Made by a program: the position numbers and the translations under genes. From Succinatimonas hippei (GTDB lineage: Bacteria > Pseudomonadota > Gammaproteobacteria > Enterobacterales > Succinivibrionaceae): a stretch of 5,241 nt of DNA. Each line of letters starts with the position of its first letter. Positions within the stretch are counted from its first letter, which is position 1. Below are positions 1 through 5,241 of this stretch, piece after piece. The notes below the pieces were generated by a model. The model was not told the DNA's origin and searched no databases. It was given only the letters and a program-made list of their open reading frames with translations. The DNA lies in assembly GCA_004557545.1 (NCBI GenBank), contig SFGV01000092.1, positions 1-5,241 on the forward strand, written 5' to 3'.

Positions 1-870
1 GATTACGTGCCTGACGACAAGAAGGAGCGTGACCAATTTATCCAGCGGTATCTGGATATCACCGATTTTTGTTTCCTGCGCCGCTCCCCCAAACCGCTTA
101 CTCTCAAGGATCACGAGAAATATAAGAGACTTAAGCTGATACTTGGAGATAAGACTTTCTGGGGCGATGAGAGGCTATATGCTTATCTCAAGGAACGCCT
201 GTCAGAATACTCAGGCAAGACCAATACCATTGCCGATATGACAGAAGGCTTTGAATTAAGCAGGATCCCGTTATTCGACGCGTCAGTATTAAATAAGGCC
301 GGGATAGCTGAGATGAAATTCGGCGCTGTCACCCTGCCCTGCCTCTCCTGCTCAGACTATATGCTCACCAGAATGTACGGAGACTGGAGGGTGCCCGTGC
401 ACTACTCAACAGATCACGCGTCAAATCAGGACTTTTATTTTGACCTTGAGAGACCATACAAAGATTACCAGACTGGACTGAGTGGCTTTATAAGGTTCGT
501 GCTTCTGGCCTCCGCCAGATATTTTTTTACCGAGAAAATCGCGGTCATCTGGCACCTGATAAGGTTCAGGGTCATCCTTTCATTATCAAAAGACCGGGTA
601 CTTTTATGGGGGTACTCAAACTTCCTTAAGCAAAACCCACAGCTGCTCATCAGATACTCTGAAAAGATCCAGGGAATTGTCGACAAATCTCTTTGTGAGT
701 CAAAATATGTTCTTGATGGCAGCATCCATCTGTGCGGTCTGTCTGAGATAAAGCAGATGAAACCATCGCGAATTGTGGTCACTATAGTGCATAACCAGAA
801 GATTGTTCTGTCCGAGATTAGGGAATACCTGGAAAAAATCAACGTTAGCGCTAAAATCACTGTAATATAA
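1..870 (+). CDS. LicD-family phosphotransferase, C-terminal part (5' end outside window)
   Basis: The reading frame is open from base 1 and ends at TAA 868-870, giving 289 residues. It aligns gap-free with residues 130-418 of the complete downstream paralogue (about 200 of 289 identical by hand count), so about 129 residues lie upstream, including the catalytic GTLLGAVR and WDDDxD motifs. The GTG at base 7 is therefore an internal valine, not a start. What remains includes the late LicD signature around YGDW (local residues 126-129, followed by VPVHYS) and a C-terminal Rossmann-like module beginning at RVLLWGYS (from about local residue 199). LicD proteins (the fukutin-related nucleotidyltransferase fold) transfer phosphocholine, or in related enzymes polyol phosphate, from a CDP-linked donor to cell-surface glycans in the cytoplasm. 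The acceptor here is unknown. It is probably cotranscribed with the following licD copy, 82 bases downstream. The family call is secure by homology to the intact copy; the substrate is inference. Confidence 0.88.
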   Translation, partial: DYVPDDKKERDQFIQRYLDITDFCFLRRSPKPLTLKDHEKYKRLKLILGDKTFWGDERLYAYLKERLSEYSGKTNTIADMTEGFELSRIPLFDASVLNKAGIAEMKFGAVTLPCLSCSDYMLTRMYGDWRVPVHYSTDHASNQDFYFDLERPYKDYQTGLSGFIRFVLLASARYFFTEKIAVIWHLIRFRVILSLSKDRVLLWGYSNFLKQNPQLLIRYSEKIQGIVDKSLCESKYVLDGSIHLCGLSEIKQMKPSRIVVTIVHNQKIVLSEIREYLEKINVSAKITVI

Positions 871-952
871 GGACTACTTCCTGCGTTGTATGCCGGGATC
901 CGCAGGCGATTCCATCAGGATAAGATAACGTTGACTGTATATCTGCGAAAAG

Positions 953-2209
953 ATGGCGGAAGAGAAAATTCAAAATCTCCAGAAGATCTGGGATACGGAA
1001 TTAAAGCTTGCCCATGAGCTTATCAGTGTTTGCGGTAAACATAACCTCAGAATTACCGCCGCCTACGGAACACTGCTTGGCGCTGTAAGAGATCATGGTT
1101 TCATCCCCTGGGATGATGACATGGATTTTTTCATGCCAAGAGCGGATTTCTACAAGCTCAGCAGGCTTTCTTCTGAATTCAAGCCCCCGTTTGTTATGGA
1201 GAGTCCTGACGCGGACAGCGGCTGGCCACATTTTGGCTATCTGAAAATCGTTCTGGATGGGACTGCATCCCTGAGCGAGGAGCAGAGATATTATCTGTAC
1301 AATTACAACCATGGCGTATTCATTGATGTATTCGCGCTGGATAATGTCCCGGATGATGAAGATCAGAGAAACGAATTTATTCAGGAATACCTTGATATCA
1401 CCGCTTTTTGCTATCTGCGCAGATCCCCTAAAATTCTTACCTTAAGAGATCATGAGAAATACCGGCGTTTAAATACGGTTCTTGGTGATAAGACCGCATG
1501 GAGTGATGAGAGACTGCATTCATATCTTAAACAGCGGCTTTATGAGTTTGAGGGTAAAACCGGCACGCTTGCTGACATGACTGAAGGCTTTGAGGTAAGC
1601 AAGGTTCCCTTGTTTGACGCGGGGATCTTTAATAAGTCCGGGGTAATTGAGGTTAAATTTGGTAAGACTACCCTTCCATGCCTGTCATGCTCTGACTATA
1701 TGCTAACGATGATGTACGGAGACTGGAAGGTTCCGGTTCATTACTCAAACGATCATGCCTCAAACACCAGGTATTATATTGACCTCGACAGGTCATACAA
1801 GGATTACCAAATTGGCTTTACAGGTTTTGTAAAGTACGTGCTTTTAGAGTCTTTAAAGTACTTTTTTACGGAGAAGATCGCGGTTATCTGGCACGCTCTC
1901 AGATATAAGTTCATCCTCTCATCGTCAAAAGACCGGGTACTTTTATGGGGGTACTCGAACTTTCTTAAAGACAATCCCCAATTGCTTGTCAGATACTCAT
2001 CAAAAATTCTGGGAATTGCCGATAAAAGCTTAAGCGAATCCAAGGTGATTCTTGATGGAAGGATCCGTCTTTGCTGCCTGTCTGAGCTAAAAAAGCTGAA
2101 ACCCAAGCGGATCGTGATCACTATTGTGCATCACCAGAACGCGGCGCTCTCTGAGATAGAAGAGTACCTTGATAAAGTGGGAATTAAGGCTGAAATCAGA
2201 GTGATTTAA
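953..2209 (+). CDS. LicD-family phosphotransferase with C-terminal Rossmann-like domain
   Basis: This 418-residue protein has the hallmarks of the LicD family (LicD/fukutin nucleotidyltransferase-like fold): AYGTLLGAVRDHGFIPWDDD around residues 37-56, the metal-binding acidic cluster D54-D55-D56-x-D58, MPR at 61-63, and the late SDYMLTMMYGDW motif at 247-258. Such enzymes move phosphocholine or a similar phospho-alcohol from a CDP donor onto lipopolysaccharide, capsule or teichoic acid. Typical LicD proteins are about 260-300 residues. The excess here is an amphipathic linker (about 285-324) and a terminal module (about 325-418) with RVLLWGYSNFL, GIADKS, an LSEL segment and RIVITIVHHQ, which resembles the strand/helix order of small dinucleotide-binding domains found in sugar enzymes. 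The start at ATG 953 is the first ATG after an in-frame stop at 932-934 and gives a normal LicD N terminus, but it lacks a good ribosome binding site. A paralogue lies upstream and a KpsC-like gene 10 bases downstream. Substrate is not predictable. Confidence 0.9.
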   Translation: MAEEKIQNLQKIWDTELKLAHELISVCGKHNLRITAAYGTLLGAVRDHGFIPWDDDMDFFMPRADFYKLSRLSSEFKPPFVMESPDADSGWPHFGYLKIVLDGTASLSEEQRYYLYNYNHGVFIDVFALDNVPDDEDQRNEFIQEYLDITAFCYLRRSPKILTLRDHEKYRRLNTVLGDKTAWSDERLHSYLKQRLYEFEGKTGTLADMTEGFEVSKVPLFDAGIFNKSGVIEVKFGKTTLPCLSCSDYMLTMMYGDWKVPVHYSNDHASNTRYYIDLDRSYKDYQIGFTGFVKYVLLESLKYFFTEKIAVIWHALRYKFILSSSKDRVLLWGYSNFLKDNPQLLVRYSSKILGIADKSLSESKVILDGRIRLCCLSELKKLKPKRIVITIVHHQNAALSEIEEYLDKVGIKAEIRVI

Positions 2210-2212
2210 GGA
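2208..2212 (+). promoter_or_regulatory. Ribosome binding site of the KpsC-like gene, overlapping the licD stop
   Basis: AAGGA lies 7 bases before ATG 2220 and overlaps the last two bases of the upstream TAA stop (2207-2209). This fixes the downstream start and suggests translational coupling between the licD copy and the glycosyltransferase gene. Confidence 0.75.
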
Positions 2213-2219
2213 TAACAGT

Positions 2220-3359
2220 ATGTCAGATGAAAAGATTGAGACGATGATCCTTGAGCAGGCGCAGGAGCAGATCAGAGTTCTTAACGCCAATCTTTTTTTC
2301 ATGAAAAGAGAGCTGTTAAAACGAAAGTTTTCACCTGACGTGGTGCGTAACGCTAAGCATGTTGTCTGCGCGAAGATGCACAAAAACCTTCAGTACATCT
2401 GGCCTGACAAACAATTTCACAATGTTATGGATCAGGCTGATTTTGACTTTATTCCGGATCTGGCGCTGATGTTTGGAGAGGACGAATGTCCGGAGAATGA
2501 GGCGCTCGCGAGCTACGCGTTCAAGTTAGGCCTGCCGGTTCTGGTGGCCGAAAACGGATTTTTAAGAGGGGTTCATTTCTTCACGTGGAAGACCAAAGAC
2601 GATCCGTTTACCGATGGCTACTCATTTATCATCGATACTACACAATACTACGACGCTACAAGCCCAAACTCGGTTGAAGACGATCTCAACTCTTATGAGG
2701 TAACAGAGGAGCAGAAGCATCAGGCATCCGAGACTATCTCAAAGATAGTCAGTCTCAAGCTCTCAAAATACAATGACCAGCCCAGACGGGATCTCGGCTA
2801 CCTTTGCGCGAATAAAAGACCAAAGGTGCTGGTGATTGATCAGGCCTTTTCGGATCTCAGCATCATCAAAGGCTACGCCACTGAGGGAACCTTCAGACGC
2901 ATGCTGGATTCGGCTCTGGCTGAAAACCCGGATGCCGATGTCATTATCAAAACCCATCCTGAGGGCAATGCCGGACAGCGGATGGGATATTACGGCTCAT
3001 CCTATGATGACAAAAGGATCATAGTTTTTAATCAGCCGGTTAACCCTTATGATCTTTTAAATATCTGTGACAAGGTCTATGTCTGTTCATCTCAGATGGG
3101 CTTTGAGGCACTGATGGCGGGTAAAGAGGTACACACCTTCGGAATGCCGGTTTACGCCGGCTGGGGTCTTACCAAAGACGCGCTGGTATTGAAAAGACGT
3201 CACCGTACCCTGACATTAGAAGAGTTCTTCTACATCTTCTACATACGCCATACCATCTATGTGGATCCTGCTCAAAAGAAGCCCTGCTCTATTGACAGGG
3301 CTATTGAGATAATCTCAAGTGAGCGTGAGCGCTACTTTAAGTCGCTTGCTCAAAAATAA
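2220..3359 (+). CDS. KpsC/KpsS-like capsule polysaccharide glycosyltransferase (single module)
   Basis: This 379-residue protein matches the capsule synthesis family of KpsC, KpsS, LipA and LipB (retaining beta-Kdo transferases that build the lipid-linked Kdo primer of group 2 capsules on the inner face of the inner membrane). Visible signatures are ENGFLRG (111-117), the position of EDGFxRS in the family; YYDATSPN (143-150); VLVIDQAFSDLSI (203-215); KTHPEG (244-249); GFEALMAGKEVHTFG (294-308); YAGWGLT (312-318); and YVDP (347-350). The length fits one catalytic module, as in KpsS, whereas KpsC normally has two in tandem and about 670 residues. The first 35 residues look helical and charged, perhaps a short coiled coil. 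D is replaced by N in the EDGF-like motif and S by G after the arginine, so donor specificity or activity may differ from classical KpsC. The ribosome binding site overlaps the licD stop, indicating one operon. Superfamily assignment is strong; Kdo as the sugar is inference. Confidence 0.88.
   Translation: MSDEKIETMILEQAQEQIRVLNANLFFMKRELLKRKFSPDVVRNAKHVVCAKMHKNLQYIWPDKQFHNVMDQADFDFIPDLALMFGEDECPENEALASYAFKLGLPVLVAENGFLRGVHFFTWKTKDDPFTDGYSFIIDTTQYYDATSPNSVEDDLNSYEVTEEQKHQASETISKIVSLKLSKYNDQPRRDLGYLCANKRPKVLVIDQAFSDLSIIKGYATEGTFRRMLDSALAENPDADVIIKTHPEGNAGQRMGYYGSSYDDKRIIVFNQPVNPYDLLNICDKVYVCSSQMGFEALMAGKEVHTFGMPVYAGWGLTKDALVLKRRHRTLTLEEFFYIFYIRHTIYVDPAQKKPCSIDRAIEIISSERERYFKSLAQK
2732..2750 (+). 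repeat. Short perfect inverted repeat inside the KpsC-like gene
   Basis: An 8-base stem GACTATCT / AGATAGTC encloses a CAA loop. A second partner, GAGACT (2730-2735) with AGTCTC (2751-2756), offers an alternative pairing. It lies in coding sequence between the N-terminal and C-terminal halves of the glycosyltransferase. There is no T run after it, so it is not an intrinsic terminator; it may simply be chance. Confidence 0.5.
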
Positions 3360-3400
3360 GGCGTAGCCGGAACAAAAACGACCTTAGCGGATCTGGCAGA
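3360..3400. other. Convergent intergenic gap between the two facing operons
   Basis: Only 41 bases separate the + strand KpsC-like stop from the - strand methyltransferase stop. It contains a small perfect inverted repeat, GATCT-GGC-AGATC (3390-3402, running into the methyltransferase stop codon), and a run of five A (3373-3377, T on the - strand). On the - strand the T run lies about 12 bases past the 5-base stem, and a GGC-TAC-GCC mini-stem (3368-3360) is followed by TTATTTTT. Neither is a convincing intrinsic terminator, but transcription of both operons must end near here or overlap antisense. Confidence 0.5.
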
Positions 3401-3952
3401 TCACAGCGGTTTGTTGCAGATCCCTTTTAAGTGAACCCTGTTTACGCCTGAGATTGTCTTTATATTCACAAATCCAGCCTCCTGTAAAAAGATCTGCATG
3501 AGCTTGGCGTTATAGCCTGATTTGTGGACGTCCCAGTATCTGGTTTCTATGGGAGAGTTGAAATAATCCTCGCGCTGCCAGCCAAATATCGAGCATAAGG
3601 CCCAGTGGCACTCCGACCATTCCTCTTTCAGAGCCTCCGGCGTTATCTCGGCGTTCTGGAGCTGTTTCATGTGAGCGTCCAGATCAGGGCAGACTATGTA
3701 GAGCTCACCACCGGGCGCCATGGCTTTAAACCAGTCCTTGAGCGCGGCCTTAAACTGACTGAAGGTAAGATGCTCTACCATATGTCTTGTGTAGATGTTT
3801 TTAATGCCGCATACATGCTTTGATAATTCCCATGCCGGGCAGACTATCTCTACGTTATCAAGCTTCCTGACATCACACCCTACATAGCCTTTGCGCACGT
3901 CGGGTCCACAGCCTATGTAAATATTGTCAATCTGTCTTATCTCTTGTTTCAT
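3401..3952 (-). CDS. Small SAM-dependent methyltransferase (COG4627-like)
   Basis: The 183-residue product resembles the short predicted SAM-dependent methyltransferases found in polysaccharide loci. IYIGCGPDVRKGYVGCDVR (11-29) supplies the glycine-rich SAM-binding motif I and an acidic residue after the second strand. VEHL (59-62) and MAPGGELYIVCPDL (78-91) are the usual later class I motifs. A C-terminal HKSGYNAKLMQIFLQEAGF (143-161) is typical of this subfamily. The start was chosen as ATG 3952-3950 rather than an in-frame ATG 33 bases further upstream, because it has a strong GGAGGAG site and forms an ATGA overlap with the stop of the preceding gene. It is therefore translationally coupled to the pyruvyl transferase and is the last gene of that operon in the window. 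Methylation of a sugar in the growing glycan is plausible. Some members of this group lack proven activity, so the reaction and acceptor are unknown. Confidence 0.83.
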   Translation of the reverse strand: MKQEIRQIDNIYIGCGPDVRKGYVGCDVRKLDNVEIVCPAWELSKHVCGIKNIYTRHMVEHLTFSQFKAALKDWFKAMAPGGELYIVCPDLDAHMKQLQNAEITPEALKEEWSECHWALCSIFGWQREDYFNSPIETRYWDVHKSGYNAKLMQIFLQEAGFVNIKTISGVNRVHLKGICNKPL

Positions 3953-5241
3953 TGCTGCTCCTCCAGGATCCTGTCCACACCACACATAAAGACTTCCTTC
4001 TTCTTTGAAAGCTCTTCAAGTGTGACTTTTATTCTGGTTTTTATTGCATCCTTTGATGAGAGTGCCTTATCAATAAGTCTCTCTGAACTTTGCACGAAGT
4101 CCTCTTGTCTTAAATCAAGCGAGAACTCATCAAGCCCAAAGAGCGACAGCGCGCCTATGTTCTTGTGCTCAAAGTAATCATTACAGTAAAGCGAGACAAC
4201 CGGCACCGCCTCTCCCAAGGCAAAGACTATGGGATGGTGACGCATGGTAAAACAGATTGAGGATGACGCGATAAGCGCCCGGGCTGTTTTGAAGTCGGCG
4301 GGCTTGTCTGAGAAGAGGTCTACGCAATCAAGTCCGAATTTATCCTTAAGATCCTTGTAATACGCGATATCAAGGTTGTCCATGGGCAGGAAAACCACGC
4401 CCTCAAAGCGCTTTTTCAAGTCATTGCAGATCTCGACCAGGTACTCTGAGAGCCTGTCTCTGTCGGGCATCATGAAATCCATGAAATTTACTACCGCGTA
4501 TGGGTGGTCAGAGTATTTAAATCTGGCTTTCTTCTCGCAGAACACCGCGTCATCGCAGGTAGCGAAATAGCGCTTTGGATCAGAAAGCCCGATCTCCTTT
4601 AGATCCGCAAGCGAGATCTCCCTGTCACGTGTTGTAATAAGACGCACATGGGAAAAGCCCCAGCGCGCGAGAGCTTTATTAAAGCGAGTGTTGAAATTAC
4701 CTATGGTCTGCCCGCTCATAACCACATCCGTGCGCAGTACCCGCGCGCAGGCACACATTAAGATCCCGTCCCACAGTCTTGAGATGGTTGAACCGGTTAA
4801 ATATCCTCCGCCGCAGAAAAACAGCAGACGCGCTTCTTTTAATTCATAGAGGAAGGACGCCGTCTTTGAGTTTATGAGGAATACAGGAAGCTCAGCCCTT
4901 ACGAGATAACAGTTAAGGTAGGTGACTATGAATTTTACGAAGAAGCAGAAGGTCTTGAAACGTGACTTTTCTATATATGAGAATAGATCGGTAGCCCTGC
5001 CCTGATTGAACACCATTACTCTGCTGGCGTATCGGCAGTAAAAGTCACGGTTGTGCGGATAGCTGTATCTGATATTCGGGGTAAGGCATACTATCTGCAG
5101 ATCCTTATAGCGCTTTCTGAGCATCTTTAAGGTAGTGGTACACTGCGCCTCATCTCCGGCGTTACCCCAGCCATAGCCTCCCGCTACCAGGATCGTATCG
5201 CTGGTATAGTTTTTCTTTTTGAAGGAAAACACTCTTTTTAA
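3949..5241 (-). CDS. Polysaccharide pyruvyl transferase family protein (5' end at or beyond right edge)
   Basis: The protein shows the full pattern of the polysaccharide pyruvyl transferase family (WcaK, AmsJ, CsaB), which transfers pyruvate from phosphoenolpyruvate to sugars as a ketal, giving exopolysaccharide negative charge. Numbering from the GTG at 5232-5230: ILVAGGYGWGNAGDEA (14-29) is the N-terminal GNxGDEA signature; FFCGGGYL (138-145); SGQTIG (173-178); a RDREIS motif (202-207); CDDAVF (226-231); MRHHPIVFALGEAVP (330-344), containing the conserved histidine region; and YFEHKNIG (353-360). The C-terminal tail (about 395-416) is a charged helix. The GTG has no good ribosome binding site and the frame stays open through the last nine bases (three more codons), so the true start may lie just outside the window. 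A hydrophobic stretch (about 92-120) might touch the membrane. The stop overlaps the methyltransferase start. Family is clear; acceptor sugar is unknown, and some family members do other chemistry. Confidence 0.87.
   Translation of the reverse strand, partial: LKRVFSFKKKNYTSDTILVAGGYGWGNAGDEAQCTTTLKMLRKRYKDLQIVCLTPNIRYSYPHNRDFYCRYASRVMVFNQGRATDLFSYIEKSRFKTFCFFVKFIVTYLNCYLVRAELPVFLINSKTASFLYELKEARLLFFCGGGYLTGSTISRLWDGILMCACARVLRTDVVMSGQTIGNFNTRFNKALARWGFSHVRLITTRDREISLADLKEIGLSDPKRYFATCDDAVFCEKKARFKYSDHPYAVVNFMDFMMPDRDRLSEYLVEICNDLKKRFEGVVFLPMDNLDIAYYKDLKDKFGLDCVDLFSDKPADFKTARALIASSSICFTMRHHPIVFALGEAVPVVSLYCNDYFEHKNIGALSLFGLDEFSLDLRQEDFVQSSERLIDKALSSKDAIKTRIKVTLEELSKKKEVFMCGVDRILEEQQ
3958..3964 (-). 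promoter_or_regulatory. Strong ribosome binding site for the methyltransferase
   Basis: On the - strand GGAGGAG sits just upstream of ATG 3952-3950, inside the last codons of the pyruvyl transferase gene. It supports the internal ATG over an in-frame ATG further upstream (3985-3983) and, with the ATGA overlap, implies coupled translation. Confidence 0.8.

Noticed and set aside
608..612. GGGGG run in both licD copies (608-612 and 1947-1951) as a phase-variation tract
   Set aside because: Five bases is too short for typical slippage-driven switching, and both frames are intact. No CAAT-type repeats as in Haemophilus lic genes are present.
465..860. Open frame on the - strand opposite the first licD, with a similar one opposite the second (1804-2121)
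   Set aside because: They mirror each other only because the sense genes are paralogous. They have no recognisable motif or ribosome binding site and lie within strong coding sequence.
880..906. Inverted repeat CCTGCG / CGCAGG with a 15-base loop in the gap between the licD copies, as a terminator or attenuator
   Set aside because: The stem is only 6 bases, the loop is long, and no T run follows it. Chance is a good explanation.
931..942. TTGACT as a -35 promoter box before the second licD
   Set aside because: A -10 box at normal spacing would fall inside the coding start, and no good -10 sequence is present there. The genes are close enough to be one operon.
3225..3245. Tandem TTCTACAT repeat near the end of the KpsC-like gene
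   Set aside because: Two copies only, encoding FYIFYI in a conserved coding region; explained by the protein sequence.
3390..3402. GATCT-GGC-AGATC as an intrinsic terminator
   Set aside because: The stem is only 5 bases, it runs into the methyltransferase stop codon, and the nearest T run on the - strand is about 12 bases away.

Overview
The window holds five protein-coding genes, and every recognisable one belongs to a cell-surface polysaccharide (capsule or O-antigen type) assembly locus. Three genes run on the + strand (1-3359) and two on the - strand (5241-3401). They converge on a 41-base gap. No tRNA, rRNA, CRISPR array, insertion sequence or transposase is visible. No stretch over 300 bases lacks a gene.

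The organism is probably a Gram-negative bacterium. The KpsC/KpsS-like protein belongs to a family tied to Gram-negative ABC-transporter-dependent capsules. Base composition looks close to 50% GC, and starts with AGGA- or GGAGG-type ribosome binding sites are typical of bacteria. A gut- or host-associated gammaproteobacterium would fit, but the genus cannot be read from this sequence.

+ strand: a 5'-truncated LicD-family gene (1-870) is followed, 82 bases later, by a complete LicD-family paralogue (953-2209). Over the shared 289 residues the two align without a gap and are about 69% identical by my hand count. Both carry, after the LicD domain, a C-terminal module that looks like a small Rossmann-type dinucleotide-binding-like fold. 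Ten bases further on is a single-module KpsC/KpsS-like glycosyltransferase (2220-3359), whose ribosome binding site overlaps the licD stop codon.

- strand: a polysaccharide pyruvyl transferase (5241-3949, probably starting at or just outside the right edge) is followed by a small SAM-dependent methyltransferase (3952-3401). The two are joined by an ATGA stop/start overlap with a strong GGAGG site.

Read together, the genes predict a glycan carrying Kdo-like or related sugar residues and decorated with phospho-substituents (phosphocholine or a polyol phosphate, LicD), pyruvate ketals and perhaps methyl groups. This is inference from family membership; donors, acceptors and linkages cannot be read from the sequence. 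The most unusual points are the LicD plus Rossmann-like fusion present in two tandem copies, a 32-base perfectly conserved DNA tract shared by the copies at the domain junction, and a D-to-N change in the EDGFxRS-like motif of the KpsC-like enzyme. I found no clear sign of a wholly new kind of system.
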